The notes: a model not told the origin generated them from the letters alone. Shown: positions 1-8,670, counted from the first letter of the stretch. The stretch: 34,099 nucleotides of DNA from JAXIHJ01 sp034189755 (GCA_034189755.1 JAXIHJ010000144.1:1-34099); one strand, 5' to 3'. Program-made: numbers and translations.

Positions 1-219
1 CGAAGTTCCAATTTTGGGAACCCCATCCTGTTTTGACGGGATTCATCCTGATGTAACTCGCCGCAGTGCGGAGTCCCTCTGCATCGTTTACAAATACCAC
101 GCGTTAACGCCCATGGATAGCGATCCATGGGCATTACGTGGTGAAAATCGCGTGATACGCGATAATCAAATCTTCCGTCCCGTTTAGCAGCGGACCGCAG
201 GTCCGCGTACGCTACGATT
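1..219. other. Hairpin-rich intergenic stretch
   Basis: No gene was recognised here. Several inverted repeats are visible: GTTCC/GGAAC at 5-21; ACTC-CGC/GCG-GAGT at 56-74; a long imperfect stem at 97-141 whose inner arms GCCCATGGAT/ATCCATGGGC are perfect around a 4-nt loop; ATCGCG/CGCGAT at 147-163; and GCGGACC/GGTCCGC at 190-206. The last lies just past the stop codon of the minus-strand gene at 220-1110, so it could act in transcript ending, although no clear T-tract follows it on that strand. The density of palindromes suggests repeat-derived DNA. Confidence 0.5.
97..141. repeat. Long imperfect inverted repeat
   Basis: The arms begin with CCACG and end with CGTGG. The inner 10 bp (GCCCATGGAT and its complement) are perfect around the loop AGCG, and the outer part continues with a small internal mismatch/bulge. 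Such a long stem next to other hairpins suggests a palindromic repeat unit or a folded RNA. No T-tract follows, so a simple terminator is unlikely. Confidence 0.55.
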
Positions 220-1110
220 TTATTTTTTCGCCTTGGTCCGTTCGGGTTTCCCATCCCAACCGGCCAGTCGGGCCGCCAAGTACCAGAACGCCCTGCCCTT
301 GTTGAAGCAGTTTTCTCGCGAGGTGTGGCCGGCTTCGTTGCGGTTGTACCGGTCGTGTTCACGCGGGAACTTTTTACCCTCATAAACGCTGCCGGCCTGC
401 GAGCCTTTGTACCAGCACTCGATGTCTGCAAAATCGAACAGGACCTTTTTGTGCTTCCGGCAGTATGCGCGAATCTGCTCGTTGCGGAGGTAGCGGTTGT
501 ATCCTTCGCGGTCGTCGGGATAGCTGTGATGCCCGCGCCATGACTGGGCGTTGCCGGTCATGTACACAAACGTTACTTTCGGATGGGCCTTTTCCAGTCT
601 TGTCATGGCCTTCAGGTAGCGCCGGGTTGTTTTCTCGCTGTTGCCGTTCTGCTGGCAGCACCAGGACCACAGCGAAACGTTGATTGCGGGGTTGTGCTTC
701 AGCACGTCGCCCACGGCCTTCAGCCCGTCCGCAGACGCCCAATAGCCGCCAGGCCCAATGTACGTATTGTGCTCCATGCCGTCGAAGATGCACACCGCGT
801 TGGACTGCTTCGGCAGCGATTGCTTCTGGAGAACAAAGGCGTATTTCGGGTCCTGTTTCGCCAGCATTTTCAGGCCGTGTATGAGTTGCCCGCCGTGCGA
901 GGTGTGGGCGTAGTGAATCTTCACCTTATGCTTGGCCGCGGCAATCCACTTGCCCGGGATTTTCGAGACGTCCAGGCAGGTATGGTCGATGATAATCGCC
1001 TCATTGCGTGTTCCGTCCCGGCTGGGGCGCGGCTTTTCTTTCCGGCCTTCGGCAAAAGCAAGCTGCCCGGACAAGACCACCGCCACAAAAAGAATCAAAC
1101 ACCTATTCAT
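220..1110 (-). CDS. Secreted hypothetical protein, possibly SGNH-like
   Basis: About 296 residues. The start is the ATG at 1110, because a very strong ribosome-binding site (AGGGAGGTGA) sits a few bases upstream and the in-frame GTG further 5' is part of that site. Residues 1-20 form a signal peptide with a likely cleavage after LAFA, so the product is probably exported. An HTSHGGQ motif lies near residues 69-75, a YMTGNAQSW segment is in the middle, and a late RNEQIRAYCRK...VLFDFADIE stretch resembles the layout of SGNH/GDSL-type esterases. That resemblance is weak and I do not recognise the family, so no reaction is assigned. The gene is the last of a minus-strand run and lies 63 bp after mtnP. 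Confidence 0.75.
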   Translation of the reverse strand: MNRCLILFVAVVLSGQLAFAEGRKEKPRPSRDGTRNEAIIIDHTCLDVSKIPGKWIAAAKHKVKIHYAHTSHGGQLIHGLKMLAKQDPKYAFVLQKQSLPKQSNAVCIFDGMEHNTYIGPGGYWASADGLKAVGDVLKHNPAINVSLWSWCCQQNGNSEKTTRRYLKAMTRLEKAHPKVTFVYMTGNAQSWRGHHSYPDDREGYNRYLRNEQIRAYCRKHKKVLFDFADIECWYKGSQAGSVYEGKKFPREHDRYNRNEAGHTSRENCFNKGRAFWYLAARLAGWDGKPERTKAKK

Positions 1111-1126
1111 GATAATCACCTCCCTG
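1107..1126 (-). promoter_or_regulatory. Strong Shine-Dalgarno for the secreted hypothetical
   Basis: On the minus strand AGGGAGGTGATTATC precedes the ATG at 1110. GGAGGTGA is fully complementary to the usual 16S rRNA 3' end. It is the strongest ribosome-binding site in the window, where most genes have weak or no visible sites. It fixes the start at 1110 rather than the GTG at 1119. Confidence 0.8.
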
Positions 1127-1173
1127 AAAAACGATCACTTGTCGAAATCCGCTCTAAGGCCTTTTATGTTACG

Positions 1174-2055
1174 TTACAGATACTTTTCCACGAGTACGCC
1201 CAGGTGTTCGCGGGCGGCCGGGGAAATCATCTTCTTGTCGGACCAGATAGCCAGCTCCATCGCACCGTGTGCCGGAGAGGCGACAGTCGCAATCTCCCCG
1301 AATCGCTTGATTGCGGCCTTGATAAGGCCGGCGGCGTTGCCCGTTGCTTCGGTGAGGTTGGAGATGATTTCCTTCAGCAGCTCATGTTTGTCTAGTTCAT
1401 TCGGGTGCGGCATCCAGCAGTCGTAGTCGCTTGGCAGGCAGACCATCGCGTACGCCATTTCGGCCTCGCGTGCGAGCTTGGCCTCGGGCATGACTGTCAT
1501 GCCTATCAGGTCGCCGCCCCACGCGCGGTGCATATGGCTCTCCGCCCGCGAGGAAAAGGCCGGGCCTTCCATGCAAACATACGTCCCGCCGTCGTGTACG
1601 GTGGCCGCCACCGCCTCGGCGCAGCCAAGCAGGTGCTTTCGCAGCACGGGACAGAACGGTGCGGCAAACTCCACGTGCGCGGCGAAGAACTCGTCAAAAA
1701 ACGTCGCTTCGCGACGGCAGGTCTTGTCAATGACCTGATCCGGAACAACCAGGTCTTTCGGCTTAATCTCCTGCCGCAGCGAGCCGACCGCACCGGATGC
1801 AATGACGTGCGTGCAGCCGAGCTTCTTGAGCGCAAAAATGTTCGCGCGGTAGTTGACCTTCGACGGCGGAATCAAATGCCCCCGTCCGTGGCGGTTCAGC
1901 ACCGCGACGGGCAGGCCGGACCACTCAACCTGAGCAACAGCATCCGAAGGCGAGCCGAACGGGGTATCGACGGTAACGGATTCGCCCTCGGCCTCGGCAC
2001 AGAGCACATCGCCAAGCCCGGACCCACCTATGATTCCGATTTTCGCTTCCGCCAT
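1174..2055 (-). CDS. mtnP: S-methyl-5'-thioadenosine phosphorylase
   Basis: Cytosolic purine-nucleoside phosphorylase family enzyme that splits methylthioadenosine with phosphate into adenine and methylthioribose-1-phosphate, the first salvage step after polyamine synthesis. The 293-residue length is normal. Visible motifs are the phosphate-binding GGSGL (10-14), NRHGRGH (54-60), EGPAFSSRAES (163-173), the methionine-containing GMTVMPEAKLAREAEM (185-200) and SDYDCW (209-214). The two aspartates of SDYDCW are the 6-amino-purine-selective feature that separates MTAP from guanine/hypoxanthine-specific enzymes. The ATG at 2055 has AAAGGA about a dozen bases upstream. It follows the AsmA-like gene by 68 bp on the same strand. 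No other methionine-salvage gene is nearby. Confidence 0.93.
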   Translation of the reverse strand: MAEAKIGIIGGSGLGDVLCAEAEGESVTVDTPFGSPSDAVAQVEWSGLPVAVLNRHGRGHLIPPSKVNYRANIFALKKLGCTHVIASGAVGSLRQEIKPKDLVVPDQVIDKTCRREATFFDEFFAAHVEFAAPFCPVLRKHLLGCAEAVAATVHDGGTYVCMEGPAFSSRAESHMHRAWGGDLIGMTVMPEAKLAREAEMAYAMVCLPSDYDCWMPHPNELDKHELLKEIISNLTEATGNAAGLIKAAIKRFGEIATVASPAHGAMELAIWSDKKMISPAAREHLGVLVEKYL

Positions 2056-2123
2056 CTTGTTACGTTCCTTTCGTCATTAAAGGCACTTCCGCCCTGCCGG
2101 CAGGGGTCAGGCCAGTGTAGTGG

Positions 2124-5100
2124 CTATTCGCCGGACTGGCCAGGACGAAGCAGCCTGCCGATGACGTCTTCCAGGCTTCGCAGCGTTACGGTTCGCATTC
2201 TGGGCTTCGCCAGGGACCCGGTAACCCGTATTTCCATAATCTCACGGATGATGCTTTTCAGCAGGCCATCTGCGAGGCTTCGCATTCGCGGGAGCTTGCC
2301 CGGCGGGCCTGTGAGAAACGTCAGGTTCAGCCTCTCGGTTTTCATGTCCATGGAACCGGAGCCGACAATCGACAGGGCCGGTCCGGTAAGATGAATCTCG
2401 CGAAAGATGAGCTTGTTTCTGCGGAGGTAGTAGGTTAGCTGGCCCTCGGTGAAGGCCGAGTCGCTCGGCAGCGAGAGGTACAGCACGTGCAGCAGGCCCA
2501 GGACCACCGGCAGCTTGTAGAGCCTGCCCTTGGAGATGATCAGCACGCCGGATGCCTGTCGCGTTTCGGGACTGCCGACCGCGCCGGTCAGTTGCAGGTT
2601 GCCCATAAGCAAACCCCTGACTCCGGTGCGTTTGGCCGGGTCGGCGACGCCGGCGTTGAACAGCCTGTTGAGGTTGATATCCTCGACCGACAGGCTCACA
2701 CCATACTGCAACGGGTCGGTCAGCTTGATTTCGGCGAAGCCGGCCAGTCTGCCGCCGTGGCTGCGGGCGGAAAGGTCCTCTATTCGAACCAGCTTGCTGC
2801 GATGGCCTTTACGCAGCCGGCCGCGAAAATTCGTCATCCTCTGCTTGCCGATGCGTATGCGGTCTAACTTAATCTCCGCGTCCAGGCCAAGCCCGTCCTG
2901 CGTGCTGGCGGCCGAGCCGGCAATCGTGCCCGAAATCTCCTTATTGGTGATACCAATGTCCATGATGACATCTTTGATGGACATGGTCCCCTCGGCGCTC
3001 CATGTAACCTTATAGCTTGGCTTGGCCGGCTGTGTTGGTGCGGTGGCTGCGGGCGGTTGTGTTGCCGGTTCCAGCCGGCGCAGGAGGCAAAGCTTGTCCA
3101 GCTTTACATCGAAGTTGCCTCCGGGCTGAAAGCGGTCCGCCAGCGGCGCCAGATCCGACGGCACGGTGGCGAGCAGCTTTTCGTCGAGCGGGATATTGTC
3201 GGCCTTGAGGTTCAGCTCGGCACGGTCGGACGCCTCGCCCATGACTATCTCACCGCTGAGACTTGCACGCATCGGGCCTTCCACGGCGGTCAGTTCCTCC
3301 AGTATGACCCGCCCCGGCGTGGCGATGGCCCGCCCGGTGATGCCGCGGAACGTGTACGGGAAGCCTGCGTAGGTAATTTCCATGTCGCGGGCGTCCAATA
3401 CAAAGCGAAATCCCAGTTCGTCGGAAATCTCCGGAATGTTCTGCTGAACGGACAGCATCATGTCCGCCCGACCCGATGGCGATAGCTTCAGCCAGGTCTT
3501 CCGCAGCGCTTCCGGCAGCGCGTCGAACAGGTCCCTGTCGAGCTGAACGTCGACGGCCCGGACCTGGATGTCCAGGCCGAAGTTTTTCTCGAAGAGTAAG
3601 ACCTGTCCGCTGGCTGTAACCTGCGCCTTGCCGTGGTGGCCGGTGAGTTGCTCTTCAATAACGGCCCGGTCAGGGCGAATGCTAAGACGACCGGCCAAAG
3701 CCGAAAGCGCGTACGGGAACGCCTTCAGCTCAAGCCCAACATCCGAAAGGTCGGCGACGATATGATAGTCCAGGGGCTTACCGGGCGACTTGCTGACCAG
3801 TGCCGTAACCCGATCGGCTGAGCCTTTTGGGCCAAGGGCCTCCATGGCCGCTTTGCCGCGTTTGGGAAGCGCGTGGTGAAGTGTCTCGTCCAACGGCAGA
3901 TTGGTCGCCTCGACCCTTAGTTTCACTTCCGCAGCAGGGCTGTTGAATTTGTACGCATCGCCGCTGATCCGGCATTGCAGCGACCCGGCCTCGCCACGGA
4001 TCGACTCGACCTGCACGTCGCTGCCGGTGATTCTCGCCTCGCCGATCAGGTTGTTCAGGCGATATGGAAAGCCCTTGTAGCTGAACGAAGCCTGGCCGTC
4101 GAAAACAAGCATGACGTCGGTGCTGAGTTGCTCCTCTGAAAAGTCCCGGTGGACGCGGACATTCAGGCCCGCCGTGCCCGTGGGGCTTAGACGGTCCCAA
4201 ATCGTTACAAGTTCCCTGGGGATGGCGCTGCGGAGTTCGGCATTGAACGGAGCGTCCCTTGCAACGACAGTAACGTCGTAGGCCCGGCGCCGGTCGCGGT
4301 TCCAGACAAACCCGTTGATAGAGACTCGGCCTTTGTCGCGTCGCGCCTTCAGGTCGTGCAGATCGACTCGGCCGCCATGAAAGGCAATCGTGCCTCTCAA
4401 CCCCTCTAGCCGATAGGGAACGTATTTATACAACACCGATATGCCTTTAGGCTCGGCGGTGCCCTGAACGTCGAGCGTTCCGTCGGCCAGCCTGCGAAAC
4501 GTCGCCGAGACGGTAATCCGCCCCTGAGGTTGATAGGTCTCGTGCAGGTTCCGCAGCGCCGCCGCAAGGGCGCCGGAGGCGTCCTCGGCAGCAGGAAGCA
4601 TCATGTCGTCAATGTGGATTTGGATGGAAAACGGGCTGTCCGGTTCGAAGCCTTCGTAGCGGCCGGACAGCTCGAACTTCGCTTCGCCGGCCTGGACGAT
4701 CTGGCCGGCAATCGACCGAAGCTCCACACCTTTTTTTTCATCGAAAACCAGCTCCCCGCTGACGTGTCGGAAGCACAGCCCCCCCTCGGCGGGCGGCAGC
4801 GTCAGTGATACATCCACCAGCTCGGCCCGGAAGAGGCCCAGTCTATCAGGCACGGAGCGGCGCTCAGAGACCTTGAAGATACCCTTTATTTTATACCGCT
4901 GAAGCCACCGACCATACTTCTTGGGCAGGGAAGCCTCGATGTTCGTAATCGGCACGACACCGGTCAGTTCGGCAATCTCGCCGCTGGCGACTTTAAGCAC
5001 CAAAGAACCTCGGATTGACGCTTGGCCCTCGGCGTGTTCTTCTTCAAAGTTGATCTTGTAGTCGGTAAACGAGACAGGGACCATCGACATGTGCAGCGGC

Positions 5101-5678
5101 ACCGGCCGCCGCGGGTAGCGCATGCCGGCTTCAAGGTCCACCACGCAAAGCCGCCCGCGGAGCACGCGAATCGGCGGCAATTGATCCCCAAGGATACCGC
5201 TCGGAGCACGATGCCGCCTGGCCAGAGCAAAGAGCCTTTCGGCGTTGTACCGGCCGGTCTGTGTGTCATGCTCAAGCGTTACGGTAGGCGCTTCACAGAT
5301 AATCTTCGTAGGCTGGAGGCGGCCCTTAAAAAACAGGCCCCAGGGCTGATGCCACAGAAACACCGTTCGGGCATGAAAAAATGGTCTCGGTGAATCGTCC
5401 TGCGGAATGCGCACCACCACGTCGGTAAGTTCGATGCCCCCGAACAGGCTGAAGTCCACCTTTCGAATTCGCACCTGGCCGCCGGTCAGATTGCGAAGGT
5501 AGCCCTCAGCCTGGTCGCGGATGCGCCGGTCGTTGGTCAGGTACCAGTAGCCGTAGACCAGCACGACCAGCAGGGCCAGCATGCCAAGCCCCACCCCGCG
5601 ACGCTGCGGCGATATGTATCGCCAGAACCGCCGACGGCGGCGAGGCAGAAGCTCCAGCAATGCCTTCAGGGATTTCAT
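2124..5678 (-). CDS. Large AsmA-like (repeating beta-groove) membrane protein
   Basis: About 1184 residues. A basic N-terminus is followed by one transmembrane helix (roughly residues 25-45), leaving nearly the whole chain outside the cytoplasm. The rest is beta-rich and built of related units of roughly 120 residues. Each unit pairs a segment of the type LxxxLPxxLxxxWxxLSPxGxA with a later YKGFPYxLxxLxG segment; four or five copies are visible. The C-terminal part (VRGLLMGNLQLTGAVG..., then GSGSMDMKTERLNLTF) matches the AsmA/YhdP-like C-terminal region. Proteins of this class are thought to bridge membranes and move lipids, and a role in outer-envelope lipid supply is inferred. The start chosen is the ATG at 5678; an in-frame TTG at 5690 is the alternative, and neither has a good ribosome-binding site. 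Confidence 0.85.
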   Translation of the reverse strand: MKSLKALLELLPRRRRRFWRYISPQRRGVGLGMLALLVVLVYGYWYLTNDRRIRDQAEGYLRNLTGGQVRIRKVDFSLFGGIELTDVVVRIPQDDSPRPFFHARTVFLWHQPWGLFFKGRLQPTKIICEAPTVTLEHDTQTGRYNAERLFALARRHRAPSGILGDQLPPIRVLRGRLCVVDLEAGMRYPRRPVPLHMSMVPVSFTDYKINFEEEHAEGQASIRGSLVLKVASGEIAELTGVVPITNIEASLPKKYGRWLQRYKIKGIFKVSERRSVPDRLGLFRAELVDVSLTLPPAEGGLCFRHVSGELVFDEKKGVELRSIAGQIVQAGEAKFELSGRYEGFEPDSPFSIQIHIDDMMLPAAEDASGALAAALRNLHETYQPQGRITVSATFRRLADGTLDVQGTAEPKGISVLYKYVPYRLEGLRGTIAFHGGRVDLHDLKARRDKGRVSINGFVWNRDRRRAYDVTVVARDAPFNAELRSAIPRELVTIWDRLSPTGTAGLNVRVHRDFSEEQLSTDVMLVFDGQASFSYKGFPYRLNNLIGEARITGSDVQVESIRGEAGSLQCRISGDAYKFNSPAAEVKLRVEATNLPLDETLHHALPKRGKAAMEALGPKGSADRVTALVSKSPGKPLDYHIVADLSDVGLELKAFPYALSALAGRLSIRPDRAVIEEQLTGHHGKAQVTASGQVLLFEKNFGLDIQVRAVDVQLDRDLFDALPEALRKTWLKLSPSGRADMMLSVQQNIPEISDELGFRFVLDARDMEITYAGFPYTFRGITGRAIATPGRVILEELTAVEGPMRASLSGEIVMGEASDRAELNLKADNIPLDEKLLATVPSDLAPLADRFQPGGNFDVKLDKLCLLRRLEPATQPPAATAPTQPAKPSYKVTWSAEGTMSIKDVIMDIGITNKEISGTIAGSAASTQDGLGLDAEIKLDRIRIGKQRMTNFRGRLRKGHRSKLVRIEDLSARSHGGRLAGFAEIKLTDPLQYGVSLSVEDINLNRLFNAGVADPAKRTGVRGLLMGNLQLTGAVGSPETRQASGVLIISKGRLYKLPVVLGLLHVLYLSLPSDSAFTEGQLTYYLRRNKLIFREIHLTGPALSIVGSGSMDMKTERLNLTFLTGPPGKLPRMRSLADGLLKSIIREIMEIRVTGSLAKPRMRTVTLRSLEDVIGRLLRPGQSGE

Positions 5679-5744
5679 TATTACGCGCAAGCAGCACCCA
5701 GCGGGTTTTCGCCAATGATTATACCCTACCCGTTACCGCCAAGA

Positions 5745-6908
5745 CTACCGGGCTTCTGAAACGGAACCGCGTTTTCGCGGCGCACGCAGCCGCAGACGGT
5801 CAGCCGCCGCCTCGACGGCCAGGCGAAGCTGACGCACCGTAACATCGCCGTGCCAGTGAAACATCAGGCCCTTTCGCTCGTCGCCGCTGAACAGATACCT
5901 CGCCACAAGCCCAAGCCGCCAACGCTCCGGCTCGCCGGGCGTTCGTCGCCGGGCGACGAAGCGATTCATCTTGTCCAGCACCGAGCGAAGCTGAGCATCC
6001 AGCAGCGGAAAGTCCAGCGGCTTACCGGCGGCGATAAAACCACGATCGACCAGGAACAACTTTGCCTTGCGCGAGCTGCCCGACGGCTGAACCAGAAGGT
6101 AGCGGAACTGCTCAACCGGGCGCCCATAACTAAGCGCCCTGGCGTCAAAGGCGGCCAGCCGGTCCAGCCTGGCCTTGCAGTCCGCGGCGGCCTCGAAGTT
6201 GAGTTTTCCGGAGGCCTGCTTCATCTGCCGCGTCAGTTGCCGGCGCAGCGGCTCGCGGTCGCCTGCGGCGAAGTCCGCCGCCCGGCTCAACACGGCCCGG
6301 TATGCGTCCATTGATATACTGCCGTCGCACGGGCGCAAACAACGTCCGATCTGCGCGTATGTGCAAGATTGAACACCGGACGACAGACGCAGACGGCGAA
6401 CGTCTCTGCACAGGTCGAAGGCGTCCTGAATTGCCTTGACGAACTCCTCGGCTGAGCGTGCGCGGGCGAACGGTCCGAAATATCGCCCGCCGACGGCAAA
6501 CACCTCGCGCGTCCGAACGAAATGCGGCACATTGTCCGCCACGTTGACGCCGACGAACCACGCCGGCTTCCAGGCCGGCATCTTGACGTACTCTTTCGGC
6601 CATATCCGCCGCGCCAGCTCGAAGAACATCAGGTCTGTCTCAAAGTGCCCCCCGGCCAACTTCCAAAAAATCTGCCGCGTAACCTGGCGCAGGTCGGCTG
6701 CCCTTTTGCGCTTCTGGTCGGCCGGCGCCGTCAGACGCGCGCGAAGCCGGGCGCGGATGCTCGCAGCGGTCGCCAGCAAGACGGGCTTTCCGGATTCGTC
6801 AGCCAGCAGAAACACGCCCCGCCTGGCGGGGATGGCGGTGAGCTGTTCATCATCCAACGGGGGACAAACCGCCAGCCGGCCGTCGAATTGGCTCATCCGA
6901 TTGGACAT
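5745..6908 (-). CDS. UvrC N-terminal-like protein with decayed GIY-YIG motif
   Basis: About 387 residues, starting at the ATG at 6908; the longer frame to 7007 would overlap the upstream gene. The order of parts follows the N-terminal half of excinuclease subunit UvrC. First comes a GIY-YIG-like region (residues 26-60), then a YFGPF segment (143-147), then cysteines 167, 182, 190 and 194 in the QSCTYAQIGRCLRPC region. A UVR-type helical hairpin with QMKQASGKLNFEAAADCKARLDRL follows. The nuclease signature is poor: the expected GVY is GVF, and YVGKA is replaced by LLATA, although the IRARL arginine segment remains. The endonuclease V-like and helix-hairpin-helix domains of full UvrC are absent. 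It is probably DNA-binding and may be catalytically inactive. It lies between fabZ-like and AsmA-like genes, not near uvrA or uvrB. Confidence 0.8.
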   Translation of the reverse strand: MSNRMSQFDGRLAVCPPLDDEQLTAIPARRGVFLLADESGKPVLLATAASIRARLRARLTAPADQKRKRAADLRQVTRQIFWKLAGGHFETDLMFFELARRIWPKEYVKMPAWKPAWFVGVNVADNVPHFVRTREVFAVGGRYFGPFARARSAEEFVKAIQDAFDLCRDVRRLRLSSGVQSCTYAQIGRCLRPCDGSISMDAYRAVLSRAADFAAGDREPLRRQLTRQMKQASGKLNFEAAADCKARLDRLAAFDARALSYGRPVEQFRYLLVQPSGSSRKAKLFLVDRGFIAAGKPLDFPLLDAQLRSVLDKMNRFVARRRTPGEPERWRLGLVARYLFSGDERKGLMFHWHGDVTVRQLRLAVEAAADRLRLRAPRKRGSVSEAR

Positions 6909-6969
6909 GGTTACGTGGTTATCCGGCCCGGAGGCTTTTGATATTTCGGCGGCGCCGGGCCGGCGGCGA

Positions 6970-7443
6970 CTACAGCCACATGCCTGTAATCTTGCCCTCG
7001 TAGACAAGTGTGCCCTCTACGAACGCCTGCGTGTAGCCGACACAACGGCGCGGGCGATTCTCAAGCATCTGGCCGACCATGATAATCCGCTGGCCCGGGG
7101 TAACCTGGCCCCGGAATTTCACACCGTCCACGGCCCCGAAGCCGAGAAAGCCCTTATCGGGCCAACAGCTCATGACGTAATAACTCACAAGCTGCGCCGC
7201 CGTCTCGATCATCATCACGCCGGGGAAGATCGGCCGGCCCGGAATGTGCCCCCGAACCCAGAATTCGTCGTCTCGAACGTCGTGGTAGCCGGCGCTCAGG
7301 CCGGCATCACGATCAATCATCAATATCCCGTCCAGCCGCGCAAACTCGTGGCGATGCGGGTTGACCGCGTAGATTTCTTCCTTCGAAACCAGCAGCCGGT
7401 TCATGTCAAGCTTCGAAACGTCCATTAGCGGTTGAGGTGGCAT
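6970..7443 (-). CDS. fabZ: 3-hydroxyacyl-ACP dehydratase, FabZ/hotdog family
   Basis: A 157-residue single-hotdog protein. The core GHIPGRPIFPGVMMIETAAQ carries the expected catalytic pair, His66 in GHxPGRP and Glu80 in the following helix, as in FabZ, which removes water from 3-hydroxyacyl-ACP in fatty acid elongation. The N-terminal MPPQPLMDVSKLD extension and the DDEFWVRGHIPG wording resemble a planctomycete subgroup of FabZ-like proteins, so it may be a paralogue acting on envelope or specialised acyl chains. The gene is first in a minus-strand run that continues with the UvrC-like gene 61 bp downstream. The start at 7443 has CAGGA just upstream; an ATG at 7425 is the alternative. Confidence 0.85.
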   Translation of the reverse strand: MPPQPLMDVSKLDMNRLLVSKEEIYAVNPHRHEFARLDGILMIDRDAGLSAGYHDVRDDEFWVRGHIPGRPIFPGVMMIETAAQLVSYYVMSCWPDKGFLGFGAVDGVKFRGQVTPGQRIIMVGQMLENRPRRCVGYTQAFVEGTLVYEGKITGMWL

Positions 7444-7721
7444 GGTCCTGATTCCTGATTATGTCATCTGACTTCCGTCGCAACGGCCCAGCATCGCATC
7501 CGGTCTGAGCCAAACACACTAGCAGCCTTAGCCCATTTGGGTCAACGACAAATCGAATGGCTTACCCTTGAGTCCCCCCCACCGCGACCCTGTTGTTGTC
7601 ATTTGGCGTCGAGGCTGTCATGATATAGACGCCGATTTCATCATACTCATCCGGCAGAACAATGGCGACGACAAATATTCAAATCGCCTGCCCGTCGAAC
7701 GGCAGGCAAAAAGCTCCACGA
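7444..7721. promoter_or_regulatory. Divergent intergenic region (fabZ / secreted hypothetical)
   Basis: This 278-bp gap separates diverging genes and should hold promoters for both. On the minus strand a TTGACC (7540-7545) is a possible -35, but no good -10 follows at standard spacing. On the plus strand the stretch around 7595-7630 is AT-richer than its surroundings, without a convincing hexamer pair. A strong hairpin, GCCTGCC/GGCAGGC at 7686-7707, lies just before the chosen start of the plus-strand gene and could affect its translation. Confidence 0.4.
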
Positions 7722-8411
7722 ATGAAAAAAGGTTCTGCGATACTTTGCGCGACGTATCTGATTGTCGCTTTGGCGTTTTGCTGCGGCGCCGGGAAGCAGG
7801 CTAAATCACGGCCCGGCGGCAACCTTGACTACTGGCTCAGCCGGGCCAAGCCGCTCGATACGCAGCCGGCTGCAACCACGCAGCCGGCCAGGCCGATAAC
7901 AATTACAAAACCTCCCAAACGTGAAGATGCGCTGCCGGGCGTGATTCAACTGTCCGACGGGACTCTGCTGGCAGGCTCGCTGTACACAACACGCGGGCAT
8001 AACTGGCAGTTGTATATCGAGAGCCAAAAGCGATGGCGGCAGATACCGTTGATCACCGTATTGAGCATCGCGGCGATTGTCCGGGAAGAGAAAATGGTCC
8101 AGCAGTGGCGATGGAAGGCCATGGGCACGCCCGAGCGGGTCTACACCGGCCGGGAGTATCCGACCCGCCGGCTGAAATGGAGCTTCCACCTGATCGACGG
8201 TTCGAGGCTAATCGGCACGATCAAGGGCCAGCCGCTTTGGCTGGAGCAGAACGGCAAAACGTTCGGGCCTTTCGTCCTGCACGAGCGGTCCAAGGGCCAA
8301 CTCGGCCAAAAACTCTCCGAGCTGATTTACATCAAAAAGCTTTACGTCTCCCGCAGGTTGGCTGAAGCGGTCCTCGCCGACCGGGCCAAGCCGCCGGCCG
8401 GCAGCGATTGA
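7722..8411 (+). CDS. Secreted hypothetical protein (possible lipoprotein)
   Basis: About 229 residues from the ATG at 7722. An in-frame upstream ATG at 7662 is rejected because the extension lacks any conserved look and would place a strong hairpin inside the gene. The N-terminus MKKGSAILCATYLIVALAFCC is a signal sequence. Cysteines at its end suggest lipid attachment, but the lipobox is not canonical. A Pro/Thr-rich linker (TQPAATTQPARPITITKPP) follows. Then come two similar stretches, GVIQLSDGTLLAGSLYTTRGHNWQLYIESQKRW and SFHLIDGSRLIGTIKGQPLWLEQNGKTFGPF. Both pair an (I/H)xL(S/I)DGxxLxGxI strand with a second strand, suggesting two small beta modules. No function is recognised. Confidence 0.7.
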   Translation: MKKGSAILCATYLIVALAFCCGAGKQAKSRPGGNLDYWLSRAKPLDTQPAATTQPARPITITKPPKREDALPGVIQLSDGTLLAGSLYTTRGHNWQLYIESQKRWRQIPLITVLSIAAIVREEKMVQQWRWKAMGTPERVYTGREYPTRRLKWSFHLIDGSRLIGTIKGQPLWLEQNGKTFGPFVLHERSKGQLGQKLSELIYIKKLYVSRRLAEAVLADRAKPPAGSD

Positions 8412-8670
8412 ATCGCCGCCCGGTGCAGCTCCTGGATGCCACGACAAAAGCTCTTTCACAGCAAGAGCTTACAAAAATACCCCTACATCCCTCTACAGCC
8501 GGGCCGCCCCTTCAAATCGCCCCACGACCCGGATGAACAATAGATAAAATTCATCAGGCGCTTGACAAACCCATCCGGCGAGTCAAATCATTATGCCCCG
8601 TCTGCCGAGCCGGCAGAGCGTGTTTTCTACTGAACCGATGGGTCGGCGGGAACCGAATAGAGCAACATCC
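8412..8670 (+). promoter_or_regulatory. Leader region of topA with candidate promoter
   Basis: No gene was recognised in this 259-bp gap. An exact TTGACA at 8562-8567 is a candidate -35. The best -10 at 17-bp spacing (AAATCA, 8585-8590) is poor, and CATTAT (8589-8594) is too far, so the promoter call is tentative. An AT-rich TAGATAAAAT lies just upstream (8541-8550) and could serve as a different -10. The in-frame ATG at 8593 lies within this segment and is not taken as the topA start. Confidence 0.35.

Noticed and set aside
8593..8670. Earlier topA start
   Set aside because: The extra 26 residues look unlike any topoisomerase, and the basic MAKAFKKRKK start is typical; it cannot be fully excluded.
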